Shown here: positions 35,511-47,952 of the stretch, piece by piece | How positions within the stretch are numbered: the first letter of the stretch is position 1 | How the letters are laid out: the number at the start of each line of letters is the position of its first letter | Assembly: GCA_022376925.1 (NCBI GenBank) | Contig: JAIOJX010000032.1 | Span: forward strand, 200,876,939 to 200,940,938 | From: Tragulus kanchil | Lineage: Eukaryota; Chordata; Mammalia; Artiodactyla; Tragulidae | Direction of reading: 5' to 3' | DNA length: 64,000 bases | Notes under the pieces: generated by a model | Database searches by the model: none | What the model saw: only the letters and a program-made list of their open reading frames with translations | Told to the model about the DNA's origin: nothing | Position numbers and translations under genes: made by a program

Positions 35511-35557
<47 letters not shown>

Positions 35558-35569
35558 CACATACACACA
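35494..35569. repeat. (AT)n palindrome with flanking inverted repeat
   Basis: A 39-base AT run (35517-35555) is flanked by perfect 13-base inverted arms. The arms are TGTGTGTATGTGC at 35494-35506 and GCACATACACACA at 35557-35569. The whole can fold as one long hairpin or cruciform. Confidence 0.9.
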
Positions 35570-36569
35570 CACACAACACAGAAAGATGCCACGAGCTGAC
35601 ATTTTTATAGAATCTGCTCTGGCTTATCCTAGGTTCTGGAGACACTGGGCATGCATTCTTGCATAGCAACAGTTAGCTGGAGAAGAATAATGGTCTGACA
35701 GGGTTTGCGCTTTCCTGTTTGCCACAATTCCACCACTTCCTCCTGTTTATCCTACTCCAGGACACTTCTTACCCCAAGATCTGTTCCTTGGTAATACCTG
35801 TCAAGCCCCTAAAAGGCATTTGAGTCTGCTACACCTAGTTCAGTTTCAAGGGAAAGTATTTGGTAATCTAACCTAGATAGGCAATCCCCAAACTAAACGG
35901 AAAAGGGAGACAGAGGTCAAAACACACTGTAAACGTTTAAACAAAGGCAGTCAAAATCAAGTCAAAAAAGTTGACCAAGGCTGTTTGCTGAAGAACTCCT
36001 TCAGTCAGCTACTTCTCAAAGTCATGTCTGCCTCTGGCCCAATGCAGTCCAATGACCTCCTGAATGTGGGGATTACTATTATGGCCTAAACATCCTGCTC
36101 AGTTTTGTAGATTTAACTTCACAATTCTTTCCACTACATGGTTACTGCTTTATCACTCAGCTTTTAAAGAATGACAAAATCTGAGACACTCTTTTCTCTG
36201 AGAATCTCCTAAGAAAAAAATCCAAAGACCTCTCTCACCTTTATTCTGATGTCATTTGCACATATGGGGCCAAGAGGTGGCCTGGGTGAGGAGGGAATTA
36301 GAGTCAGAAGGTCTCGCCTCACTCTGTGGCCCACAGCGGTACCTTGGCTCTCTTGGTGAGGTAAGAGGGTAGTGATAAGGAGCATAGCTCTCTCCACAGC
36401 TCTGAAAAAAGTGCTGAGCTACATGCAGTATGGGTACAAGGTTCTGTAGGGATGGGATATCTGAAACATGTTAAGTCTGACTCAGGGCAGGTACTTCGTT
36501 ACAGATATACAAAGTAGGGGACCTAGGAAGCTTGGGCTTTAAATGGAGATAAGGGGGAGAGGGTGATCC

Positions 36570-36830
36570 AAGGACATTCCAGAGAGCTTGAGCAAAAGTC
36601 CAAGGCAGGAAACCACAGTGTGGATTCAGGCAGAGTGAGCTGTTGACCTTAGGAAACAGGAGGCCATGCAGGGGTGGGAGTGCAGAGCGGGTTATGTTCC
36701 TATAAAAAATAAAGCTGAGAAGGCACGTTGACAATTATACAAGAATCCACCAAAAGCTTCTGAGCAGATGAGCTACATGATCCGATTTCATTTTAATTTT
36801 GCTTTATTTTCACTTTTAGGAAGATGACTG
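36570..36830. mobile_element. Possible ancient interspersed repeat
   Basis: ACATTCCAGAGAGCTTGAGC, AAGTCCAAGGC, GGATTCAGGCAGAGTGAG and ATGAGCTACATGATCCGATT resemble an old, long mammalian repeat whose family I cannot name. Similar wording near 36990-37090 and 37500-37590 may be further pieces. Confidence 0.35.
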
Positions 36831-37604
36831 GCAGCAGGCTAAGAAGGATTAGAGATTTTGAGTCTCTTTATAGTATAACCTCCTAGGTTGGACCCATCTG
36901 GACATTAGAAAATGAATATGTTTGTCTTCAACATACTTGCGATCTAGTAGAATGGGGCAGCCCAACTCTCAAATAAGTTTAGTGTAAGATATTAGAGAGA
37001 TACATGGAGGAAGAGCTCATATCTGAACTGAGCGTGCAGAACATGCCTAATATCAACTAGGAAATAAAAGGGGAGGAGGAGCTCTTACGGAGGAGAGAAG
37101 TCAAGTAAGTAAAACTAGGAAACAAGGAAATGTCCAATAAGATTATTTGATACCCTCTATTGGGCAATAATTTTGCATCAAAGATTAACAGGTTAAAGGT
37201 AAACAAGGCCATATGAGGAATGGCTTTGAAAGTGAGATCATTAATCCTGCACTCCATATGGGGGACAGCAGGACTTAAGCAGTTCTCAGTTACTGGCCAT
37301 ACTGGAGAGGAACAAAAACTAATTAAGTTAGGGCAACAATCCAATAAGGGTGAACTGGGAACTGAGCTAAGGTATCAAGTAGTGATGCAAGGGACATTCT
37401 GAAAAAGAATCTCAACAAGCTGTCTTAACATCATCTTGAAATAGGAAAGTTCAAGAAGGAAAAAAAAAAAAAGAACAATTGCTGAGTTCAAGCCCAGGTG
37501 ATAAAGAAGATGGGGGAACCATTAACAAGATTTAAGGAAGCTGGCTTGTGGCCAGATGGTGTGAAGGCTGACTTTAAATACTGAGGTGACAGTACACTTA
37601 CTCA

Positions 37605-37705
37605 AGTGCATTGCATTTATCGTGCACTTTATTTCTATTATTATTACATCAGCTCCACCTCAGATCATCAGGCATTAGATCCCAAAGGTTGGGGACCCCT
37701 TTTTC
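37605..37705 (+). mobile_element. Fragment of a mammalian DNA transposon, probably hAT-like
   Basis: GTGCATTGCATTTATCGTGC followed by ACTTTATTTCTATTATTATT, GATCATCAGGCATTAGATCC and a terminal GGTTGGGGACCCCT match a well-known mammalian repeat with large internal deletions. The family name is not certain. Confidence 0.55.
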
Positions 37706-40125
37706 AGGCTATTAGGGAAAGAAAAGGAGAGACCACCAGGGGTTGGGGGAGAAAACTGACCCTAATGTATTCTCATAGAAGCCAATGAGAGGCCAGACAG
37801 GTGACACAGTGCCACATGCCTCACAAAGGTTGTGTCCTGGGCCCAGATTGGTGACTTTGGCTGTGAAGAGATCACTAGAAGTCACTGGTTGAATACAGTG
37901 AGTACGGAAGCGGAGCAGGTAGCTAGATGTACATTTTCAATCATCATTCCTTTTCCTTGTCCCTCTTCCCCACCTCCTTTCAATGGGCATCATGCTCATA
38001 AGAGGGTAAGGTTCCCAATAGCAGATTTCTGAGACTGAATCCACCTGTGATTAGCAGACAAGGAATAGGCAATCAACTAACCCCAAAGGGGAAGGACTGA
38101 ACTGCTTCCAATGTAACCATATGTGACTTTTTAAAACACCCAGAAAGACATGAAATTCAAATGAGAGATAGCCAGTTCACCAACTAGTCATCAATTCAAC
38201 ATTTTCAATATCTTGTCAGCCCCATCTTTGTTCAACATCCTCACATCAGAACTCATATTCTCTACTTCCTCTATTTGCCAGTTTTTACAGGAAACAGTGT
38301 ATGTGCCTGCACAGAGGTAGGGACTAGAGAGTCAGGAAGGGAAAGAGGAGAGCTGAATGCAAATGGGAGCTAGGTTCTCTGACAGCTTTGATGAGGAACG
38401 GATGAGTGAGCTGTGGTACCCAAAGATGGGAAGCTTGGAAAGGCATGTCAGAGCATTGGAGCAAGTGCACCTACTCAGTATCCCTCCCTTTCCCAGTTTA
38501 CCCAGTAAAAGGTGAACTTGGTAAGTTAAAATCCAGTGTTGTCTCTTCACTTTCTCCTTACGATGGATGGGTTGTCATTGAAACCCCCGTCAATGGATTC
38601 CTATGTTCTTCCACACCCCTGACTGTTCTTAGCTCATCACCCCTAGTCATAAAACGTATTCCCCCCCAAATACAGGAGATATGACACAGAAGATAAAAGA
38701 CCAACAAATGTTTCCCAAATTTCACATTTTGTACAACTCCCAGTCGTTCACCAATCCTTTCATCCTTCTCATCTATCACCCCCAGTTCAGTTATCCCTGG
38801 TCATAAAGACATCGGCATGTCATTTCACGTCTTCTCTGTTTACTGGAGGGGATCTTAGAATACTTTAATAAGTAAAAATATACCTTCCCCACACTGCACA
38901 AGTGCATTCAGAGTTCTCCATTCTGAATAGAAACAGCATACCATAATGGGTAAGTCTCATTCTGGATTTAAAGGAAGGCAGGCCAACACAGAATGATCCC
39001 CAACCATCGAGCGAAAAATGTTTGGTAGGAAAATGATAGCATTGGATTTATGGGGGTTTTTTTAGTTGCTGTTAAAAACACTGTTATAATCTGGGCTGTA
39101 TCCATTAGAATCAACAATTTCCCATGGACATATGAACATTTCAAAAGGCAGATTGATAGTTATAATGATAAAAATAAAATGATCTCTACCTTTACTTCTA
39201 CCTACAGAAATGAAGGTCCAATTAAGTAGAGGAAGCATGGTGTCCACCATGGAGGCGGCAAGAGAGAGAGAGAGAGAACGGGGAGAGTAAAACATCAGCA
39301 CACTGTGGACACACAAACAAATGTTACACATGTAACAAAACCCACAATAGTAATGGCAACAGCAGTACAATCCTGAGAAGACAGCAGAAAACAAAGGCAG
39401 AATGTGAAGCTTAAACAGTGTGACCAGCAAACCTGCTTCTGTCAGTTTTCTGTTTAAGCTTTTTCCCATTAGCTTCTTCTCAGTCCCATCCTTAGAAAGA
39501 TGACCAAGTCTACATGCAAAAGCACTGCATAGCCACATGTATATGAAACTTCACACAGTTAACCAAAGTAAGGTTGTTTAGGGAAAGTCTCAGAGAAGCT
39601 AAGTTCTCCTGTGTATTCTCAACATGAATATGAGTCATGAGGTTCAAGAGTGTAACATACATGTGTAGGTGGTAAACACACAATATACGTATTTCCACAC
39701 ATACTTAATGGGGATCTAAAACAAAATTCCAGAGATTCAGTGAGAACCAGACAGAAGTCTCTTTCCTTCACGTTGAAGGAATAAGGAAAAGGAAAGGAGT
39801 ATCGGCTTTTTAGGTAATCATCACAAGGGGAAGAACAGACAGGGGGTGAAAGTGGAAAAGAGTTAGAGGAGGAGCAGTGGAGTCAAAGGACCTTCTTGAA
39901 AAAATTAAACTGCAAAATTACACCTTCAATCTTAGTGGCACTGACCTCCCAGAAGAATTCTGCATCCTTTCTTGAAAACCTCTAAAAAGGGACTTACAAC
40001 ATCTGTGTCTGTCATTATCTCATTGCCTAAAGGCTCTTTCTAGAAGATTCCTGACTCACCTTTTCCCTCAGAGCATGTGTACATGGGTGTGTGTGAATTC
40101 TCGATACCCTTGTATACTTCAATGC
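37706..40125. other. Unclassified single-copy sequence
   Basis: No repeat family is recognised except a short (GA)n at about 39259-39278. The longest open frame of the window (158 codons, minus strand, 39062-39538) lies here. It shows no domain and overlaps the GA tract, so I do not call it a gene. Confidence 0.5.
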
Positions 40126-42303
40126 TGGGTGAAAAGTTGAATGGTAGGTGGAAAGTGGGTCAGGTGTACGATAGACATTTTCTAACTGCCTTTCACACCA
40201 GTGTTGGAATTTAGCTCTCTACAATGTCTGTGCTGCATCAGTGGGTGGAAATGAGTCAGATCAAGATTAAAGAAGTCCCTCCCAGCCTATCTCATCTCCC
40301 TGGACCCTATCCTATGACAGCAGCCATATGATGCACTCAGACCTGCAGGCCACTAAAAAAGCTAGAACTCTTAAAGGGCAGCTGGGAGGATGAGATGAGA
40401 GAATGTAGAAGCATCTTACCACTGGGACTCTGAAGGCCTGCTTTTTCTGGAGGAACTTATTATCAAAAGTCGGGCAACTGAATTTCAGCATTCATAGTGC
40501 TTGGGTCTTCCCACTCTGTAGCGATATGCATGACTCTCTCAAACTATCTGGATACTAGGTGGCCATAAAGAGCATGCTCCACGCATACTCACTTCATGGT
40601 AACCTGCTGTGGGGAGACAGCTTCCCTCATCACCTTGAGAATAGAGAGGCTTCACCCCAGGCTCCTCCAGAGCTCCGTCTAACACTGGAGAACTCACTGG
40701 ACTCCTCCCTTCAACTCTTTCCTTTGACATCTGCTCTGTACCAGAACACATCTTCATTGAAATGCCCAGCATCCATGTCATGGATCTTGGCTCAGGTCTA
40801 GAGGATACAATTTTATTGGGCAAGTGTGCTTCCTCCCGTCCTGCCACATCAAGTCGGGATGCCCTCACTCGCCACCTCTACAGCTACCCGGACAAAACTT
40901 CTCTTAGACCTGGGTGGTCCCTTGATCTGATCATACACCCCTCTTAACGGCAACGGGGTCTGATGAATCCAGTATATGAAAATGGGGGTGTCAGGAGGGG
41001 AGCGGGCCCCTTTTAAGGCTGCCCCACTCTCCTCAAAAGATCAAGAAAAACAGCAGAACATGGAAATACCCCTCCTTCCCTTTTTCTTTGGTCCCTGAGA
41101 AAATGCAATGAGTCCCATGCATATTTTGAAAAGAAATAGACAAGAGAAATTAAAGTACAATCTTTTGGTATCAGAGCAAGGCAGGTAGACCAATCTTGTC
41201 CCAATGCCATATTTTGAAAATAGTTTGCAATGGGTGAAAAGTTGAATGGTAGGTGGAAAGTGGGTCAGGTGTACGATAGACATTTTCTAACTGCCTTTCA
41301 CACCAGTGTTGGAATTTAGCTCTCTACAATGTCTGTGCTGCATCAGTGGGTGGAAATGAGTCAGATCAAGATTAAAGAAGTCCCTCCCAGCTTATCTCAT
41401 CTCCCTGGACCCTATCCTATGACAGCAGCCATATGATGCACTCAGACCTGCAGGCCACTAAAAAAGCTAGAACTCTTAAAGGGCAGCTGGGAGGATGAGA
41501 TGAGAGAATGTAGAAGCATCTTACCACTGGGACTCTGAAGGCCTGCTTTTTCTGGAGGAACTTATTATCAAAAGTCGGGCAACTGAATTTCAGCATTCAT
41601 AGTGCTTGGGTCTTCCCACTCTGTAGCGATATGCATGACTCTCTCAAACTATCTGGATACTAGGTGGCCATAAAGAGCATGCTCCACGCATACTCACTTC
41701 ATGGTAACCTGCTGTGGGGAGACAGCTTCCCTCATCACCTTGAGAATAGAGAGGCTTCACCCCAGGCTCCTCCAGAGCTCCGTCTAACACTGGAGAACTC
41801 ACTGGACTCCTCCCTTCAACTCTTTCCTTTGACATCTGCTCTGTACCAGAACACATCTTCATTGAAATGCCCAGCATCCATGTCATGGATCTTGGCTCAG
41901 GTCTAGAGGATACAATTTTATTGGGCAAGTGTGCTTCCTCCCGTCCTGCCACATCAAGTCGGGATGCCCTCACTCGCCACCTCTACAGCTACCCGGACAA
42001 AACTTCTCTTAGACCTGGGTGGTCCCTTGATCTGATCATACACCCCTCTTAACGGCAACGGGGTCTGATGAATCCAGTATATGAAAATGGGGGTGTCAGG
42101 AGGGGGGAGCGGCCCTTTCAAGGCTGCCCCACTCTCCTCAAAAGATCAAGAAAAACAGCAGAACATGGAAATACCCCTCCTTCCCTTTTTCTTTGGTCCC
42201 TGAGAAAATGCAATGAGTCCCATGCATATTTTGAAAAGAAATAGACAAGAGAAATTAAAGTACAATCTTTTGGTATCAGAGCAAGGCAGGTAGACCAATC
42301 TTG
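40126..42303. repeat. Tandem duplication 13 (copies 40126-41198 and 41231-42303)
   Basis: Period 1105. A substitution occurs at 40287/41392. G/C-run differences occur near 40995-41015 versus 42100-42120. A 32-base insert (41199-41230) separates the copies. Confidence 0.97.
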
Positions 42304-42732
42304 CAATCATTCCAAAGTGCAGAACACACACAATAGTAGCAATTGGACAGTGAAGAAAAAGACAATTTTAAGTAGGCTCAGTTCTTGAATCCTGATTTAG
42401 GCTGATAATATGGAAAATTTTTATTTAGGAGAAAAAGGCTTCATTCACAGCCCACCCTGTGCTTAGCTGAGCTGAATTTCCTGCACAGTTCATTCCCTGC
42501 ATAATTGAATATTTTAGGTTGCAGATGCTGAATTTACGGATCTTTATATGCAGTTTTATTCAGGGTGTATAATGAGTTAGAATCCTGCCATGAGGACATT
42601 AGTATGCTCTTTCCGACGTTTTTGCTTTTATACAAAACTGAAAGCAGTCAAACCCCCAAAGGCTTCCTTTGACCATTCAGGGGGCTAGGGTTGAAAGTCA
42701 TTACAATGGGCAGCGGGATGGAGGTGAAGACA
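42304..42732. promoter_or_regulatory. Repeat-free candidate conserved non-coding segment
   Basis: A stretch at about 42420-42640 contains CTGCATAATTGAATATTTTAG, TTTATATGCAGTTTTATTCAG and GGGTGTATAATGAG. It lacks any repeat signature and resembles AT-rich developmental enhancers in texture. This is inference only. Confidence 0.25.
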
Positions 42733-43211
42733 AAAAGCAAACCTTTACTCAGAGTGAAATTCAGAGAAGCCCAGCTCCTCTCCCCCAATCTGGGACCCCA
42801 GCATGAGGCTTAGGAAAGAAGTTAACCGCTCTGTTGCTCTGAAATTAGCTTCATTCACCCCCCATTATCGACACCGTCATGGCTTGTTTCATGCTTCTCT
42901 CTTGGAGGCAGCCCAGCAGGGCCAGCGCCCGGGATGACAAATGGTGGTGTGGAATGGAGAAGCCAAGAGGGTGGTGGGGGGCGGGAAAGCATGATGCATT
43001 GGGAAAGCCGCCCCCCACCCCCCGCCACTGCAGGGTGGCCCTGCTGCCAGTCTGGCCCGTGGCAGGAAGGACAGGCAGCAAATGGCCTGCCAGGGATGAT
43101 GGGGCTCTCAGCGACCAGCCAGAGGCACAAAGGCAAGCAATTCAGGCAGCTGCAGCAGCACGAGCACATAGCACCTACCTTGTTCACTCATCATGAGGTG
43201 GGAGAGGCCTT
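42733..43211. other. GC-rich block with overlapping open frames, doubled
   Basis: GC-rich DNA with long C and G runs near 43010-43025 and GGTGGTGGGGGGCGGG near 42970. Open frames of 105-129 codons occur on both strands at once, typical of GC-rich non-coding DNA. No domain is recognised. The second copy is at 43790-44268. Confidence 0.5.
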
Positions 43212-43277
43212 GAGGAAGGAAGAGAGGGGAGAAGAGGAGGAGGAGGAAGGGGAAGGGGAAGGAAAAAAGAAAGAAGA
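43212..43277 (+). repeat. 66-nt polypurine tract
   Basis: Unbroken A/G run with GAGGAGGAGGAGG and GGAAGGGGAAGGGGAAGG units. Such tracts can form triplex (H-DNA) structures. Confidence 0.9.
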
Positions 43278-44268
43278 CAAAGTTAGAATCCCACATGGAA
43301 GGCAATCTTCTCTTCATTCTTGAGCAGAAAGAGTGTCAGGGGCATCCACACATACTCAGGAGCATGCAACAAGCACTGAAACATAGGGAAGAATGTCCAG
43401 GGCCATCCAGTTCAAGGACAGTCTTTTGTTTGCTGCACCTGTGGGCCACATGATTTACGCAATAGGTAAGATTGAGATAAATCTATTAAAGATGAGCTCC
43501 CTTGGGAAAGATGCTGGGCAAAGTCGGTTTCTTTCTTTCTTTTAAATTGTTTTCAGTAGTAATACATGGTCACTGTAAAATCTTTGGAAAATTCAGAAGG
43601 AAAAAGATCAGTTGTTATTCCACATCCAGAGATTACCATCCAACATATTCCACCCTAGATACCGTAGACTTTTCTACAAAAATTGAGCCACATTGAACAT
43701 ACCATGTGAGTTCCTGCTTTCAAAGGCTAATTACACAACTTGAAACTATCTCCATATGAGTCTTGCCTTCACCCAGGGACAAACCTCTCAAAAGCAAACC
43801 TTTACTCAGAGTGAAATTCAGAGAAGCCCAGCTCCTCTCCCCCAATCTGGGACCCCAGCATGAGGCTTAGGAAAGAAGTTAACCGCTCTGTTGCTCTGAA
43901 ATTAGCTTCATTCACCCCCCATTATCGACACCGTCATGGCTTGTTTCATGCTTCTCTCTTGGAGGCAGCCCAGCAGGGCCAGCGCCCGGGATGACAAATG
44001 GTGGTGTGGAATGGAGAAGCCAAGAGGGTGGTGGGGGGCGGGAAAGCATGATGCATTGGGAAAGCCGCCCCCCACCCCCCGCCACTGCAGGGTGGCCCTG
44101 CTGCCAGTCTGGCCCGTGGCAGGAAGGACAGGCAGCAAATGGCCTGCCAGGGATGATGGGGCTCTCAGCGACCAGCCAGAGGCACAAAGGCAAGCAATTC
44201 AGGCAGCTGCAGCAGCACGAGCACATAGCACCTACCTTGTTCACTCATCATGAGGTGGGAGAGGCCTT

Positions 44269-44334
44269 GAGGAAGGAAGAGAGGGGAGAAGAGGAGGAGG
44301 AGGAAGGGGAAGGGGAAGGAAAAAAGAAAGAAGA
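44269..44334 (+). repeat. 66-nt polypurine tract, second copy
   Basis: Copy of 43212-43277 in tandem duplication 14, the same length. Confidence 0.9.
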
Positions 44335-44563
44335 CAAAGTTAGAATCCCACATGGAAGGCAATCTTCTCTTCATTCTTGAGCAGAAAGAGTGTCAGGGGC
44401 ATCCACACATACTCAGGAGCATGCAACAAGCACTGAAACATAGGGAAGAATGTCCAGGGCCATCCAGTTCAAGGACAGTCGTGTGTTTGCTGCACCTGTG
44501 TGCCACATGATTTACGCAATAGGTAAGATTGAGATAAATCTATTAAAGATGAGCTCCCTTGGG

Positions 44564-46742
44564 AAAGATGCTGGGCAAAGTCGGTTTCTTTCTTTCTTTT
44601 AAATTGTTTTCAGTAGTAATACATGGTCACTGTAAAATCTTTGGAAAATTCAGAAGGAAAAAGATCAGTTGTTATTCCACATCCAGAGATTACCATCCAA
44701 CATATTCCACCCTAGATACCGTAGACTTTTCTACAAAAATTGAGCCACATTGAACATACCATGTGAGTTCCTGCTTTCAAAGGCTAATTACACAACTTGA
44801 AACTATCTCCATATGAGTCTTGCCTTCACCCAGGGACAATCACATCCCTTCCCTCCACCATCAACTTTTCCTAGAAAGTTCCTCATGTTTGATTGCAGAG
44901 GTCTAGCCGATTCCTGGATGCATTAAAGAAGGTATCCGACATTCTGATAAACAAATAGCACAACCTCTAGCTATGTTCTTATGGAAGTCAAACAAGGCTC
45001 TTAAGAACTCATTACTTCAAGAGAAGCATAAGCTCTGATAAACCTATTAAAAGAAAAGATTTCCAACCAGTAGCCAACTGTGCTGGCTCCCTGGTCTTCC
45101 ATTGCTTTTATTATTATTGGAGATATCTGGCGCTCACCCCAGAGAACCTTTCCCCAGAGTAACAGTCAGGGAGGAGGGGGATTAATAAAGGAGAAAAAAC
45201 TCTAAAGTATGGAAATCTCTAAATGTTTTTGGAGATTACTAGAGATTTAGAAAAGTAATCAGAGGCAAAATATAGGTCAAGCAACTGACTTTTTAAAGAT
45301 CAATGATATATTAAATACATAGATACATGTGCCATAAATGTCAGGGAGGTGTTTTTCTTTCAACAAATTTCATGAAACTACACTCATATTTTAAATGCAC
45401 ATTTCTGACATTCATTTTTTAAGACCTGGAATGTTAATACTCATGGAGGAATGGAACCATGCCAAAGCAAGTCGTTCTCATAGATTGTTTTATTTAAGAA
45501 ATTAGCTATTGGTCTTTTAGGGGGGTGGATAATAAGAAAGAACAAAGGGCACTAGATTTGACTAAGAGAAACCTCGGCAGAAGTGACTGTTCATAAAATG
45601 CCTGGTATCTCTGGACCAAGTCATAGCCTTCAGCATCCAGATCAGCAAATGCCCAGAGTCTATTGGGCAAAGATGCTGGGCAAAGTCGGTTTCTTTCTTT
45701 CTTTAAATTTTCAGTAATACATGGTCACTGTAAAATCTTTGGAAAATTCAGAAGGAAAAAGATCAGTTGTTATTCCACATCCAGAGATTACCATCCAACA
45801 TATTCCACCCTAGATACCGTAGACTTTTCTACAAAAATTGAGCCACATTGAACATACCATGTGAGTTCCTGCTTTCAAAGGCTAATTACACAACTTGAAA
45901 CTATCTCCATATGAGTCTTGCCTTCACCCAGGGACAATCACATCCCTTCCCTCCACCATCAACTTTTCCTAGAAAGTTCCTCATGTTTGATTGCAGAGGT
46001 CTAGCCGATTCCTGGATGCATTAAAGAAGGTATCCGACATTCTGATAAACAAATAGCACAACCTCTAGCTATGTTCTTATGGAAGTCAAACAAGGCTCTT
46101 AAGAACTCATTACTTCAAGAGAAGCATAAGCTCTGATAAACCTATTAAAAGAAAAGATTTCCAACCAGTAGCCAACTGTGCTGGCTCCCTGGTCTTCCAT
46201 TGCTTTTATTATTATTGGAGATATCTGGCGCTCACCCCAGAGAACCTTTCCCCAGAGTAACATTCAGGGATGAGGGGGATTAATAAAGGAGAAAAATCTC
46301 TAAAGTATGGAAATCTCTAAATGTTTTTGGAGATTACTAGAGATTTAGAAAAGTAATCAGAGGCAAAATATAGGTCAAGCAACTGACTTTTTAAAGATCA
46401 ATGATATATTAAATACATAGATACATGTGCCATAAATGTCAGGGAGGTGTTTTTCTTTCAACAAATTTCATGAAACTACACTCATATTTTAAATGCACAT
46501 TTCTGACATTCATTTTTTAAGACCTGGAATGTTAATACTCATGGAGGAATGGAACCATGCCAAAGCAAGTCGTTCTCATAGATTGTTTTATTTAAGAAAT
46601 TAGCTATTGGTCTTTTAGGGGGGTGGATAATAAGAAAGAACAAAGGGCACTAGATTTGACTAAGAGAAACCTCGGCAGAAGTGACTGTTCATAAAATGCC
46701 TGGTATCTCTGGACCAAGTCATAGCCTTCAGCATCCAGATCA
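44564..46742. repeat. Tandem duplication 15 (copies 44564-45644 and 45669-46742)
   Basis: Offset 1105, falling to 1098 within the first 60 bases of the right copy because that copy has lost several T and G bases (about 45700-45720). A 24-base insert lies at 45645-45668. Small substitutions occur near 45165-45205 versus 46263-46303. The start overlaps duplication 14, so part of it is present three times. Confidence 0.97.
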
Positions 46743-46840
46743 AGCTAAGAGGGAGGGTCTCCAGCAGACAGACAGGGTATGTGGAATGAGGGACAGGAAG
46801 AGAGCAAGTGTGTGAATTCACAGGAGAATCGTTAAAAATA
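44840..46840. other. Unclassified A/T-rich sequence (duplication 15)
   Basis: No repeat family or gene is recognised. The unit and its copy contain TTTTATTATTATTGG and repeated CTCTAAA/GAGATT strings, but no mobile element. Confidence 0.45.
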
Positions 46841-46856
46841 AGAAATGAGCATAAGG

Positions 46857-47190
46857 GGGCTTCCCTTGGTGGCCCAGTGGGTAAGGACACCACCTTGCAG
46901 TGCAAGGGGCGCTGGTTCGACCCCTGTCCTGGGAAGATCACACATGCCGCGGAGCAGCCAGACCGATGTGTCCAATTGCTGAGCCGGAGCTCTGGAGCAC
47001 ATGCGCCCAAAGCCAGCACTCTGCAACGACAGACGCCACCACGACGGGAGGCCCGCGGGAGCCAAAGAACGAAGACGGATGAAAATAGCTAAAATGAAGG
47101 ACCAATAGAAGTGGCCCGCCTGCTCCCCTCCCTCTGCAACCCGACTCCGGCCCAAAATAAATAAATTAATTAAAAGGAAAAAAAAAAAAA
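46857..47190 (+). mobile_element. CHR-related tRNA SINE with 16-bp target-site duplication
   Basis: Head GGCTTCCCTTGGTGGCCCAG, B-box-like CTGGTTCGACCCCTG, body CACATGCCGCGGAGCAGCCA and GACAGACGCCACCACGACGG, then a poly(A) tail. AGAAATGAGCATAAGG is repeated exactly at 46841-46856 and 47191-47206. It is full length, fairly young and still CpG-rich. Confidence 0.93.
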
Positions 47191-47445
47191 AGAAATGAGC
47201 ATAAGGAAAGAGATCCCCAAGAGCAAAATGGGGATTCAAAATAAAAAGGCAATAGTGCGGTATTATGCATTTGAAGCATAAATGTAAGAAAGCTGATCTT
47301 AAATGTCTTCACCATAAAAAAGAAATGGTAACATGTGATGAAATAAAGGTATTTGTGAAATGTAAGTGTATGTAATCAATGTGCTTTATATGTTAAATTT
47401 ATACAACATTGTATGTCAATTATCTTATTAAAGCTGGGGGAGATA

Positions 47446-47472
47446 TTTTATTTATTTATTTATTTATTTATT
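47446..47472. repeat. (TTTA)n microsatellite
   Basis: About seven TTTA units directly precede an inverted Bov-A monomer. The second copy at 48540-48562 has one unit fewer. Confidence 0.9.
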
Positions 47473-47480
47473 ATTCTTTT

Positions 47481-47597
47481 GTGCTGTGCTTAGTCACTCA
47501 TTTGTGTCTGACTCAACCACCCCTTGGACTGCAGCCTCCCTGGCTCCTCTGTCCATGGGGATTCTCCAGGCAAGAATACTGGACTGCCATGCCTTCT
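47481..47597 (-). mobile_element. Bov-A monomer, inverted
   Basis: GTGCTGTGCTTAGTCACTCA, TTGTGTCTGACTCAACCACC, then GGGATTCTCCAGGCAAGAAT and ACTGGACTGCCATGCCTTCT. The last part has lost about four bases relative to the second copy. Confidence 0.85.
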
Positions 47598-47952
47598 ATT
47601 TTGTTCTGACATCATTTTAAGGGAATGTTAATACTCATGGAGGAATGGAACCATGCCAAAGCAAGTCGTTCTCATAGATTGTTTTATTTAAGAAATTAGC
47701 TATTGGTCTTTTAGGGGGGTGGATAATAAGAAAGAACAAAGGGCACTAGATTTGACTAAGAGAAACCTCGGCAGAAGTGACTGTTCATAAAATGCCTGGT
47801 ATCTCTGGACCAAGTCATAGCCTTCAGCATCCAGATCAAGCTAAGAGGGAGGGTCTCCAGCAGACAGACAGGGTATGTGGAATGAGGGACAGGAAGAGAG
47901 CAAGTGTGTGAATTCACAGGAGAATCGTTAAAAATAAGAAATGAGCATAAGG

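Larger units (their letters stand above)
42733..44839. repeat. Tandem duplication 14 (copies 42733-43789 and 43790-44839)
   Basis: Period 1057, the shortest of the series. Three G/T differences cluster near 43421-43442 versus 44478-44499. Seven bases at 43783-43789 lie between the end of homology and the restart. Confidence 0.97.

Noticed and set aside
39062..39538. 158-codon minus-strand open frame, the longest in the window
   Set aside because: It overlaps a GA simple repeat, shows no domain, no promoter and no splice or poly(A) context. Its length is within chance for 64 kb on six frames.
42855..43323. Frames of 105-129 codons on both strands in GC-rich DNA
   Set aside because: GC-rich DNA has few stop codons. 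One frame runs into the polypurine tract (poly-Glu/Gly). No recognisable domain or splice sites.
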